A stretch of 64,000 nucleotides of DNA, taken from positions 1-64,000 of the forward strand of contig JAJPIE010000043.1 of assembly GCA_021324935.1 (NCBI GenBank), written 5' to 3'. Positions 16,890 through 25,244 of this stretch are shown piece after piece; the first letter of the stretch is position 1, and the number at the start of each line of letters is the position of its first letter. Source of the stretch: Acidobacteriota bacterium. Lineage in GTDB: Bacteria > Acidobacteriota > Terriglobia > Acidiferrales > UBA7541. Below the pieces are notes generated by a model that was not told the origin of the DNA, searched no databases, and saw nothing but the letters and a program-made list of their open reading frames with translations. The translations under genes and the position numbers were made by a program.

Positions 16890-18323
16890 CTACTCTTCAG
16901 GTGGTATTTCGAAGGAAAGCGTTTCGCGGAAACCTCTCGTTTTCCAGACGCCAAACGCGACACCCGCGGCCATCCAGATGGAGCCGACGAGAATCGCCGG
17001 CCGACTGAGATTCACCCACAATCCCAGGCAGATCAGGAACCCCAGGATGGGAGGAAGCAAGAACGATAGCTTTTTCTCCCGTGCGCGCACGTAATAGCGG
17101 AGAAATGCCGCGGCATTCACGCCCATGAAGGCGATCAGCGCGCCGAAATTCAGCATCTCCGCGCCAAGCCCGTACGCTTCCCCGCCGTTTATGATTTTCT
17201 TGAACGTCTCCCACGTCAGCGCACTCGTTCCCAGCGAATAGGTCGTGTAGCCGGCCACCATTTCCAGCAGAAACGCCCCAAGCAGCGCCACCCCGCCAAC
17301 TAGGAAGACGTTGTTGCGCGGAATGCGGTGCTTTTCGTCCACCGCTCCGAAAAACGATTTCGGCAGCGCGTTGCTGCGGCCCATTCCGTACAACAAGCGG
17401 GCTGCCCCGATCTGAGAGCCGAGTCCTGAGCCGAAATTCGCCAGCAGCAGTGTGAATCCTACAATCGAAAACAGCGGCGCCCAGGACCGCCCTGCGACAT
17501 ACGAATACGCCGTGTTGATATCCGGAAAAGGCTGCGAAGCCGGCCAGATAAGTTGCGCGACGTAAACCTCCACCGCCGATAACACGCCGATCACCAGGCA
17601 CGTCAGCACCGTCGCCATCAGAATATTCCTTCGCGGATTCTCCGCTTCCTCGGAGAGGGTGGATATGCCATCAAATCCAATGTAGGTCAGCACGGCGATC
17701 GAGGTGCATCCGAACAATCCGCCCATCGTGAAGGTCTGCGGATCGTAAAACGGCCGTGTGAAGTAACCGCCGTCGTGCGGTGCGCCGAATATGTATCGGG
17801 CGCCGGCGACAAAAATTGCCACCACGACCGCTCCCATAAATACGGCCATGCCCGTATTTATACGCGCGGAGGTTTTGATCCCCCGCACATTCAACAGGGT
17901 GAAGACGATGGCGAAAAAAATCTTCCAGATCCATGGCGGCACACCCGGAGCAAACTGGCTCGCTTGCCCCGCGCACCACACCGTGCAGATCAGCGGGTTC
18001 AGCATGTAATCCATCACCATGCTCCACCCGGTGATGTAGCCGACCGCGGGATTCACTTCTTGCGCCACGTACGTGAAAGCTGAGCCCGCGCTCGGATATG
18101 CCCGCGCCATTCGCCCGTAACTAATGCCGGTGAATAGCATTGCCACCATGGCGATCAAAATAGCGGTGACCACGTGGCCTTTGCCGCGGTCGCTCAACAC
18201 GCCAAATACGGACATCGGCGCGACCGGTTGAATTACGATCACGCCGTAGAGAATCAGATCGGTCAGCGTGAGGGTTCGCCGGAGTCGCGGTCCGGCTTCC
18301 GTGGTGCCAGCGGCTGTGCTCAA
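16890..18323 (-). CDS. APC-family amino acid/amine permease
   Basis: A 477-residue transporter with about twelve membrane spans. The APC hallmarks are present: an early SYGRMARAYPSAGSAFTYV stretch in the region of spans 2-3, and the GFDGISTLSEEAENPRRNI loop near residue 215, seen in amino acid permeases. It starts with TTG, overlapping the stop of the SIS gene by four bases and preceded by GGAGAGG, so the two are co-translated. Substrate unknown. Pairing with a SIS-domain sugar isomerase resembles FrlA/FrlB, the fructoselysine permease and deglycase of enterobacteria, making an Amadori compound or amino sugar conjugate a reasonable guess. Confidence 0.9.
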   Translation of the reverse strand: MSTAAGTTEAGPRLRRTLTLTDLILYGVIVIQPVAPMSVFGVLSDRGKGHVVTAILIAMVAMLFTGISYGRMARAYPSAGSAFTYVAQEVNPAVGYITGWSMVMDYMLNPLICTVWCAGQASQFAPGVPPWIWKIFFAIVFTLLNVRGIKTSARINTGMAVFMGAVVVAIFVAGARYIFGAPHDGGYFTRPFYDPQTFTMGGLFGCTSIAVLTYIGFDGISTLSEEAENPRRNILMATVLTCLVIGVLSAVEVYVAQLIWPASQPFPDINTAYSYVAGRSWAPLFSIVGFTLLLANFGSGLGSQIGAARLLYGMGRSNALPKSFFGAVDEKHRIPRNNVFLVGGVALLGAFLLEMVAGYTTYSLGTSALTWETFKKIINGGEAYGLGAEMLNFGALIAFMGVNAAAFLRYYVRAREKKLSFLLPPILGFLICLGLWVNLSRPAILVGSIWMAAGVAFGVWKTRGFRETLSFEIPPEE

Positions 18324-19462
18324 GCACCTCTCCTTTTCGAGGGGTTACTTCCGTTGGAGCCCAGCACCACGGCGCGCGTCAGATTTTTCGGCGCGTCGGG
18401 ATTGAGCCCCTTCCGCAAACCGGTCGCGATCCCCAGCAGGTGTGCGGGTATTGCGGTCACAGGGTACCGTGCGAACTCCGGTCCATCAAGCGCAAGCTCA
18501 ATGAAAAGATCGCTGTTTTTCTTCAGTTCCGGCGTGCCGCGGTTCGCAATCACGCAGATGTGCGCGCCGAGTTGCCGGAGTTCCTTCACCAATAATTCTT
18601 CCTCGCCGGCGGCCGCTTCGGAAATAAAGAAAGTGATCAGCGTATCCGGCCCCGCGATCGAGCGCGGGCCGTGCCGGAATTCCATCGAATGATAGACCTG
18701 CGCGTAGGAAGACGACATTTCCGTGACCTTCAGGCCGGCCTCCTGCGCCAGCCAGTAGTGCGCGCCCTGGCCCAGAAACACATAGTCCTTGATTTTTTGG
18801 CGCGCGGCGAAGTCGCGAATCTTCTTTCCGTGGGCTTCCAGCCAGGACTTTCCACGCTGCGGCAATTGGTCGAGCGCACTGGAAAGCTGGCTGTCGCCGA
18901 CAAACTGCAGTCCCAGCCGCTGGAAAGCGAGCAGGATCGCCGTGAACGACCTCGTCATCACCGTGCTTTTTTCATCCGCCCAGTTCAGCTTGAAGCTGTG
19001 CGTGCAAAGCGGTTCTAGCGGACTTTGCGGGTTGCAGGTGACGCCCAGCGTCTGCACCGTTTTATGCTTTTGCAGGAGTTCCGCGGCGCGAAGCACTTCG
19101 GTGGTTTCTCCGGAGCGGGACATCAGCACGACTTGTTCGGCGCCCAGCCGGCGCAACGTTTCTTCCGGCGCAAACAAAAGCTCCGATGCCGGCACCCCCG
19201 TCGCTGGGATGTAAAGGTGCTTGGTCCAGAGCGCGGCAATCAGCCGCGACAAATAGTAACTGGAGCCGCAGCCCACGAATAGCCACGGGCTCCGCGGTGA
19301 AAATTGCGTCGCAAAAGCCGCCAGGAGCTGTGATTCGCGCAGTTGTATTTCCGTCTCGCTCCAGATCCGCGGCTGGGATAGAATTTCTTGCAAGGTATTT
19401 TCACCGGGCTCGGCGTGGTGCCTGGCGGCCGAAGGTTTGCGCTTTACGGTGGTCTTGGACAA
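18320..19462 (-). CDS. SIS-domain sugar-phosphate isomerase/deglycase (AgaS/FrlB/GlmS-like)
   Basis: A 380-residue protein made of two SIS domains, as in AgaS, FrlB and the isomerase half of GlmS. Sugar-phosphate motifs are GCGSSYYLSR, MSRSGETTEV and, in the second domain, MEFRHGPRS. There is no glutaminase domain. The start is taken as TTG at 19462, where AAGGGG is correctly spaced; the frame stays open to 19573 but that segment would run through the operator and promoter. The gene heads an operon with an APC permease and a LacI regulator. The reaction is probably isomerisation or deglycation/deamination of a phosphorylated amino sugar or Amadori product; which one cannot be read from sequence. 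Confidence 0.82.
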   Translation of the reverse strand: MSKTTVKRKPSAARHHAEPGENTLQEILSQPRIWSETEIQLRESQLLAAFATQFSPRSPWLFVGCGSSYYLSRLIAALWTKHLYIPATGVPASELLFAPEETLRRLGAEQVVLMSRSGETTEVLRAAELLQKHKTVQTLGVTCNPQSPLEPLCTHSFKLNWADEKSTVMTRSFTAILLAFQRLGLQFVGDSQLSSALDQLPQRGKSWLEAHGKKIRDFAARQKIKDYVFLGQGAHYWLAQEAGLKVTEMSSSYAQVYHSMEFRHGPRSIAGPDTLITFFISEAAAGEEELLVKELRQLGAHICVIANRGTPELKKNSDLFIELALDGPEFARYPVTAIPAHLLGIATGLRKGLNPDAPKNLTRAVVLGSNGSNPSKRRGA

Positions 19463-19471
19463 GGAACGCCC

Positions 19472-19493
19472 CTTATTGAATCGTTTCAATAAG
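19472..19493 (-). promoter_or_regulatory. LacI-type operator overlapping the SIS operon promoter
   Basis: A 22-base near-perfect palindrome, core TTGAAACGATTCAA on the minus strand, with the central CG usual for LacI-family operators. Only one pair mismatches, next to the centre. A promoter TTGCGC-17-CAATAT lies just upstream on the minus strand, so a bound repressor would block initiation. It also overlaps the start of the AAGGGG ribosome site. Confidence 0.75.
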
Positions 19494-19725
19494 GCTATAT
19501 TGCGAAATCCCGGCCTTTCGCGCAAGCCCTTATTTTCTCCGCAATTCTTCTTGCCAGCGCGCCCCCCGCGCATTACCCTGTCCCTCCGTACAGGAAATCC
19601 ATATTTCCACGGCGGATATCTCTTCGCTCACACCGCTGTTTTCCCACGCAACATGCGTCCTCGCTTTCGCGTCTAATAGTCGTAAGGGGAACAAGGACCA
19701 GGTCGCGCGAGCCTGGACCACCAGC

Positions 19726-21036
19726 ATGGGCCAACTTTCCGTCATTTTCGAGCGCCGCCAATTTCAGCGTGCATTGATGCACGTCGCCGGTTTTGTGTTG
19801 ATTTTTCTTGCCGCGGACTGGCTTCGCGAAATTGTCGTTCGCTCGAATCCCGTTCTTCAGGGATACCTGCAAATCACCACGGGCATATTCGCGTTTGTAT
19901 TTGCCGCGGTTGCCTTGGTCCGCTTTCAGGGAACTCAGGACCGCATCTCGCTGATTCTCGGGTCCGGCTTTATGCTTTCCGGCGCTACTCTGGTCGCTTC
20001 CAGCGTCCTTTTTTTTCAGTTGAGTCATGAGAACCAGAACTGGGTTTTGTGGGCTCCAGTCGCCTGGTGGATCAGCCGCTTGCTGTTGGCTCTGTTGTTC
20101 GCAACGGCCCTCGTTGTGGAGCACTTCCTGCCCCGCTCCCGCCATCCAAAATTGGAAATTGCCGGTGGCCTTTCTGCGGTTATCGCCGCGACCTACTTGA
20201 TCACTGCGTCGTTGCGAAGGCTTCCGCCGGATGCTTCTCATTACCCGCAGGCGTTCATTCCGAACCCGCTGCAGCTTTTGCCGGCGCTGATCTTTCTGCT
20301 TGCCCTGTTTGGTTACCGCCGCCGCAAGTACTTGCAGGATTCGGCATTCGATAAGGCTATTTACCTGGCGGTCTGGCTGAATCTTGCGGCGCAGCTTGCG
20401 GCCTGCCAGTCTGTGAAACTCCTCGATGGCCCTTTCGTTTTCGCTCAGTCTATGAACGTGATGAGCTATGCCATCCTCTTGGGCGGTGCGCTGTTCGACA
20501 GCGCAAAAACGTTCGAGCAGGTGCGGCACCTGGCGACCAGTGATCCGCTGACGGGTCTCGCTAATTACCGCAAACTGCTGGACGTGCTCGACACCGAAAC
20601 CGAACGCACCCTGCGTACCGGCCGTCCCTTCGCCGTGCTGCTTCTCGATCTTGACGGGTTGAAAAAGGTCAACGACACCTATGGTCACCTGGTGGGCAGC
20701 CGCGCGCTTTGCCGCGTGGCGGATATCCTGCGCTTCCATTGCCGCGCTATCGACACCGCGGCGCGATACGGCGGCGACGAATTTGCCCTGATTTTGCCCG
20801 AAGCGCAGGAGGATGAAGCCGAGCGCGTGGCCGCCCGCATCCGCGAAACGCTGGCCGCAGATCAGGAGCACCCGCCACTTTCCGCCAGCATCGGCGCCTC
20901 GGTTTATCACGGCGAGGGCGAGCGCGTCGAAAGGCTTCTCAAGGTAGCGGACCAGAATCTCTATGCGGAAAAAGCGCGGCGGAAGGAGATTACCGGCTCA
21001 TCGGAAAGCTCCCGCCGCCGTTTGAAGAAAAGCTAG
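19726..21036 (+). CDS. membrane-bound diguanylate cyclase (GGDEF)
   Basis: A 436-residue protein. The N-terminal half (about 15-250) carries six to eight membrane spans; the C-terminal half is a GGDEF domain starting at SDPLTGLANYRKL, with FAVLLLDLDGLKKVND for metal binding and the intact catalytic motif YGGDEF. An allosteric inhibitory site is present as RAID, five residues before GGDEF, so product inhibition by c-di-GMP is expected. There is no EAL domain. The ribosome site at 19726 is weak. The gene is divergent from the SIS operon and converges on the M16 peptidase pair. The membrane sensor signal is unknown. Confidence 0.92.
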   Translation: MGQLSVIFERRQFQRALMHVAGFVLIFLAADWLREIVVRSNPVLQGYLQITTGIFAFVFAAVALVRFQGTQDRISLILGSGFMLSGATLVASSVLFFQLSHENQNWVLWAPVAWWISRLLLALLFATALVVEHFLPRSRHPKLEIAGGLSAVIAATYLITASLRRLPPDASHYPQAFIPNPLQLLPALIFLLALFGYRRRKYLQDSAFDKAIYLAVWLNLAAQLAACQSVKLLDGPFVFAQSMNVMSYAILLGGALFDSAKTFEQVRHLATSDPLTGLANYRKLLDVLDTETERTLRTGRPFAVLLLDLDGLKKVNDTYGHLVGSRALCRVADILRFHCRAIDTAARYGGDEFALILPEAQEDEAERVAARIRETLAADQEHPPLSASIGASVYHGEGERVERLLKVADQNLYAEKARRKEITGSSESSRRRLKKS

Positions 21037-21052
21037 TGCGAGCTTCTCGCCA

Positions 21053-22444
21053 TCACTTCGCGGGCTCGAAGGGCGTCAACTGATCCGCAATCTTCGCCTT
21101 GTCCCCCACCACGACGATGGTCATTTCTTCCGGCTTGATGTAATTCTGGACCATTTTCTGCACCTCGGCCGGCGTGACCGCGTTGACGTTTGCCACATAG
21201 GTCTTCAAGTAGTTTTCGCCCAACCCCTGAAAATCCACGTATTGCAATTGCCCGATCAGCGCGCCGCGGCTGGAATTCTGAATCACGAAAATGCCGGAGA
21301 GATAGTTCTGTATGCCCTTCAACTCCGAGTTGGACACCGGCTCCTTCTGCATGCGCGCGATTTCTCCAAAGATCTCCTTCAGCGAAGGTCCGGTGAACTG
21401 TGTGGTCACGTCCGCGCTCTCCGCCCAGTAGCCATCGTGATAGCGCCGCGAAAGTTCGCTGCGGGGTGAATACGTGTAGCCCTTCTGTTCGCGGATATTC
21501 GCGGTGATTCGCGAATTGAAGGAACCCCCGAGCAGAGAGTTGGTGACAATCAGCGGCACCGTATCCGGGCTGGTGGCCGGGGGCACGGGAAGCCCCACGA
21601 TTAAGGTGGACTGCGGCGCTCCCGGGCGGTCAGTCAGGTCCAGAACGTGCTGCGCCTTCATCACCGGCACGTTTTCCATTCGCGCCGGCCCCTTTTCCCA
21701 GCCGCCGAAACTCTCTTCAATGGCTTTTTTCACCGCGGCGCCATCGAACTTGCCCGCCACGTAAATATGCGACCGCTGCGCTCCAAAATTTCCATGATAA
21801 AAATCCTTCACGTCCTGAAGCGCCAGCTTCTTGACTTCCTCTTCTGTCGGCAACACGGTTGCGTACGGGTGGTCGCCGTAGAGAATTTTCCGGAATCGGA
21901 CGAGCGCTTTCGTTTGCGGCTGGGAATTGCTTAGTGCGATCTGGCGCAGCGTGTCGTTTTTCAACCGTTCGATTTCCGACTGCGGCAAGCGCGGGTGCTC
22001 CGCCACGTCGGCCAGCAATCGAATGGCATCGGGCGTAAATTCCTGCAATACGTCCAGGCTCAGCTTGGTCTGGTCCGAGCCGGCGCCAATTTCCAGGGTG
22101 CTTCCCATGCGCGCGGCTTCCTCGGCCACTTGCTGAGAAGTCAGTTTTTCGGTGCCTTCCTTCATAAGGTCGGCAGTCAAGCCGGCCACGCCGACGCGCG
22201 CGCTGCCTTCATTAATCTCTCCCGCATTTACGGCGAGGCTGATCGTGGCCTTGGGAATAATTCCGTACGGAACCAGGGTGACCTTCAGCCCATTTGGCAG
22301 CGTGTAAGTTTCGTTCGCTGGCACGGTGAAGGCCTTTGCCGGCCCGCCCTCGGGAGGTGTTTGTTTCTGCGCGAACGCCGGAGCGGCGATGGACAAAGTG
22401 GAGGCGGCGACCAGCAGGCTCAGCTTTTGGATCGATGTCTTCAT
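21053..22444 (-). CDS. M16-family peptidase-like protein, catalytic site lost
   Basis: A 463-residue secreted protein with a signal peptide (ending APAFAQKQ) and the two-lobed M16 fold: NGLKVTLVPYGIIPKATISLAV at the start, and a second lobe from about residue 230 with APQSTLIVGLPVP and QKGYTYSPRSEL. Where an active M16 enzyme has HxxEH after a GVAHLxEH-like helix, this one reads GVAGLTADLMKEGTEKLT, so the zinc ligands are absent. It follows the active paralogue with a 15-base gap and its own AAAGGA site. Together they look like a mitochondrial-processing-peptidase-like active/inactive pair in the periplasm. Confidence 0.9.
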   Translation of the reverse strand: MKTSIQKLSLLVAASTLSIAAPAFAQKQTPPEGGPAKAFTVPANETYTLPNGLKVTLVPYGIIPKATISLAVNAGEINEGSARVGVAGLTADLMKEGTEKLTSQQVAEEAARMGSTLEIGAGSDQTKLSLDVLQEFTPDAIRLLADVAEHPRLPQSEIERLKNDTLRQIALSNSQPQTKALVRFRKILYGDHPYATVLPTEEEVKKLALQDVKDFYHGNFGAQRSHIYVAGKFDGAAVKKAIEESFGGWEKGPARMENVPVMKAQHVLDLTDRPGAPQSTLIVGLPVPPATSPDTVPLIVTNSLLGGSFNSRITANIREQKGYTYSPRSELSRRYHDGYWAESADVTTQFTGPSLKEIFGEIARMQKEPVSNSELKGIQNYLSGIFVIQNSSRGALIGQLQYVDFQGLGENYLKTYVANVNAVTPAEVQKMVQNYIKPEEMTIVVVGDKAKIADQLTPFEPAK

Positions 22445-22459
22445 CTCTGGTTTCCTTTC

Positions 22460-23872
22460 CTACTGGTTTTTTGCCGGCGTCTCAGCGTCTTTCGCCTTCG
22501 GCGCGGGTTGGACTTCCACGACGGTGCGGTTGGCGGAGCGCAAATATTCTTGCGCGGTCTTCATCACGATCTCTGGCGTCACCTTGTCGAATTGCGCGAC
22601 CAGGTCGTTCACCTTTGCCGGATTGTCGTCGAACAGCGCGAAGCTCGCGAGCAGGTCCATCAGACCAAACCCTCCGAACTGGCCCATGGTGTCGTAGAGG
22701 CTGGAGCGCAGCTTCACGCGCGCACGGTCCAGGGTTTTCTGGTCCACCGGTTTGTTGCGCAGCGGTTCGATCACCGAATCCATCGCTTCCAACACGGTTT
22801 CCGGCTTGGTCGTGGGGTCGTAAATCACGTACGCCGAAAAGAGCATCGGACCCTTGTAATTGAACATGTTGCCGAGCAGGTTGATGCCCCCGTTGACGCT
22901 GTCCGTCAAGCCGCGCTTCTGCACGAGTTCCTGGTGCAGAAGGCTGTCGTCGCCTTCGATCAGGATCTGGTCCAGCAGGCCCATCGCGTAATATTCAGGC
23001 GTGTTGCGTTCCGGCATGTGGTAGCCGATGGCCAGCGCCGGCCGGGGAGCCAGCGCGTCCTGCTTGACGACGATCTTTTCTTTTTCCTGTCGTGGCTCGC
23101 TCAAATCCGGCTGCGGGGGAAGCTGCGCGGACTTGATGCCGGCAAAATATTTCTCAACCATTTTCTTCGCGTCCGCCGGCTCGAAATCGCCGACGATCAC
23201 GAGCACGGCGTTGTTCGGCGCGTAATAGGTGTCAAAGAACTGCTTCACTTCATCGAGCTTGGCCGATTCGATGTCCGAAAGATCGCCATAAAAATTGTGC
23301 GCGTTGTACCAGTTGGAATTCGCGGCCATCGGCAGGTCGATCCACGGGAAGCCGCCGTAGGGACGGTTGAGCACGTTCACTTTCACTTCGTTGCCCACTA
23401 CGCCCTGCTGATTTTTCAAATTCGCATCGGTGACGTCCAGTCCATGCATGCGGTCCGCCTCCGCCCACAAGACCGTTTCCAGTTTGTTGGAAGGAACCAC
23501 TTCGAAGTAGTTGGTGAAATCGAACCGCGTGGAGCCGTTCAGGATCCCGCCGTTGGCCTGCACCAACTTGATGAACTCCATCTTGCCGAGGTTCTGTGAG
23601 CCTTGAAACATCATGTGCTCGAACAAGTGCGCAAACCCCGTGCGGTCTTTCGGCTCGATGCGGAATCCGATCCGGTAATAAACTCCCACGCAAACCGTCG
23701 GTGCCGTGTGGTCCTGCGAGAGCACCACGCGCAGCCCGTTGGGCAGCTTGTAATACTCCACCGGAACGTGAAATTCGCTTGCGGTTGCCGCCATGCCGGG
23801 AATGGCCACGGCCAGCAGCAGAGTGCAGAGCGCCAGCACACCCGGTGCCGCGCCTATTCGTCCTTCTTGCAT
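22460..23872 (-). CDS. M16-family zinc metallopeptidase, active subunit
   Basis: A 470-residue secreted metallopeptidase with a signal peptide (AIPGMAATA). The inverted zinc motif HxxEH is present as FAHLFEHMMFQGS near residue 81, with the downstream glutamate region VVGNEVKVNV near 152, and the second M16 lobe with its RQEKEKIVVKQ...LAIGYHMP region. AGGAGGAAGC precedes the start. It probably degrades peptides or misfolded fragments in the periplasm together with the inactive partner encoded 15 bases downstream. No regulator is adjacent. Confidence 0.93.
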   Translation of the reverse strand: MQEGRIGAAPGVLALCTLLLAVAIPGMAATASEFHVPVEYYKLPNGLRVVLSQDHTAPTVCVGVYYRIGFRIEPKDRTGFAHLFEHMMFQGSQNLGKMEFIKLVQANGGILNGSTRFDFTNYFEVVPSNKLETVLWAEADRMHGLDVTDANLKNQQGVVGNEVKVNVLNRPYGGFPWIDLPMAANSNWYNAHNFYGDLSDIESAKLDEVKQFFDTYYAPNNAVLVIVGDFEPADAKKMVEKYFAGIKSAQLPPQPDLSEPRQEKEKIVVKQDALAPRPALAIGYHMPERNTPEYYAMGLLDQILIEGDDSLLHQELVQKRGLTDSVNGGINLLGNMFNYKGPMLFSAYVIYDPTTKPETVLEAMDSVIEPLRNKPVDQKTLDRARVKLRSSLYDTMGQFGGFGLMDLLASFALFDDNPAKVNDLVAQFDKVTPEIVMKTAQEYLRSANRTVVEVQPAPKAKDAETPAKNQ

Positions 23873-23990
23873 GCTTCCTCCTAAACCGGGAACGTCCGAA
23901 TAACCGTGAGGATGGAATGAGGCAAACCCCTGCCTTTAGTAAAGACGCAATGCCCGGCGGAAAGTTTCGCGGCTTCCGTTCCCAACCCGA

Positions 23991-25145
23991 CTAATATACC
24001 GTCCTTTTTTGCTCCGTGGCTTTGCTGGCCAGAGAGAAGCGGGGTTCCGCTTTCTGTTCGCCGGTGATCATCCCGGCCAGGTATTCCCCGAAGGCTGGGC
24101 CGTGCTTGAAGCCATGCCCAGAGCCCCCACCAGCCAGCCACACGTTGGGCAGATCCGGATGGCGGTCGATCAGAAAGTCCCCGTTGGACGTATTTTCATA
24201 CTGGCACACCCGCGTTTCGGTTATGGGCGAGTCCTTCAGGGCGGGGAAACGCCGGCACACGTAACTTCGCGCCCATTCCGCGCCTTCGGTGCTCGTGATG
24301 CGCGATTGCGTATCCGGATCGACGCGCGGGCCGTGTGTGTCTCGCGCCAGCTTCAAACCGCGAAATTCGATGTCCGGCATGCCATAGACTTCGTCGTTAT
24401 TGAAGAGCCACGTGGGCAGCGTGGGAGCCGCGAAACGCGCATCGCCCGCCGGGCTGCCAAAAAAAAACACTTCCTGCCGCGTCGGAAAAATGCGCTGCCC
24501 AAGAAGTTCAGGAAAGACTTTCCCAAGCCACGGCCCGCAGGCAAAAACGAACTGGCCGGCGGAGAACGATTCGCCGGTGGACGCGGCGATCTTCGGAAGA
24601 GGTCCGTTTCCTTTTGGTGAGGCCGCTTGCGCGATGCGGAACTCGACGCCTTTTTTCTTCGCTTCGTCGATCACCGTCTGCACGCCGCGCCGCGCCATCA
24701 GCACGCCGCTGTGCGGCTCCAGTAATCCCCGACTCACTCCCTCAAAATTCACCTGGCGATAGCGCTTCGCCAGGGTCGAATTGTCCATCACTTCGTGCGC
24801 GATGCCGCAGCGCTCCAGCGTGGCCTGCGAATCCTTCAAGCGGCCAATTTCTTCCCCTTCCATCCACAGCACGCCGGTTGGATGAAACAGGGGCTGGCCG
24901 GACTGCGATGCAAGCTCTTTCCACTGCGCCAGCGATCGGTGGGACCACCGCGTGTAGATCTCATCCGCGGCATAGCTCATGCGGATAATGCGCGTTTCTC
25001 CGCCCGAGCTGGCGCGCGAGTGCGCTGCCCCGTACGCCTCCAGCACCACCACTTTGCATTTGCGTCGCGCCAGGTGCCACGCCGTCCAGGAACCGAAAAC
25101 GCCGGCTCCGATCACCGCCACGTCGTAGTTCGTCCTATCTGCCAT
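23991..25145 (-). CDS. FAD-dependent oxidoreductase, monomeric sarcosine oxidase-like
   Basis: A 384-residue flavoenzyme of the DAO/monomeric sarcosine oxidase family. The dinucleotide-binding motif is VAVIGAGVFGSWTAWHLA at residues 10-27 with the acidic end VVLEAYGAAH; the SSGGETRIIRMSYA segment and the C-terminal NVWLAGGGSGHGFKHGPAFGEYLAG are typical of MSOX/SolA, in which a cysteine in the latter region binds FAD covalently. Here the position reads GHGFKHGP without that cysteine; one cysteine lies earlier in RVCQYENTSNGDFLID, also a family motif. The substrate is probably a secondary N-methyl amino acid, but this is not certain. The start has no strong ribosome site. Confidence 0.87.
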   Translation of the reverse strand: MADRTNYDVAVIGAGVFGSWTAWHLARRKCKVVVLEAYGAAHSRASSGGETRIIRMSYAADEIYTRWSHRSLAQWKELASQSGQPLFHPTGVLWMEGEEIGRLKDSQATLERCGIAHEVMDNSTLAKRYRQVNFEGVSRGLLEPHSGVLMARRGVQTVIDEAKKKGVEFRIAQAASPKGNGPLPKIAASTGESFSAGQFVFACGPWLGKVFPELLGQRIFPTRQEVFFFGSPAGDARFAAPTLPTWLFNNDEVYGMPDIEFRGLKLARDTHGPRVDPDTQSRITSTEGAEWARSYVCRRFPALKDSPITETRVCQYENTSNGDFLIDRHPDLPNVWLAGGGSGHGFKHGPAFGEYLAGMITGEQKAEPRFSLASKATEQKRTVY

Positions 25146-25244
25146 AGCGCCGTTATTCTAGCGCGAGACTCTTCTTCCTGCTGGCCGATGCACGTTTATC
25201 GGAGTACTATCTTCGCTTGCCGTAAATCCTCCTTGGGGGACCCT

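Noticed and set aside
21995..23599. Long open frame antisense to the M16 peptidase pair
   Set aside because: It lies opposite two well-supported peptidase genes, has Arg/His-rich low-complexity composition and no recognisable motif; it is a shadow of high-GC coding sequence.
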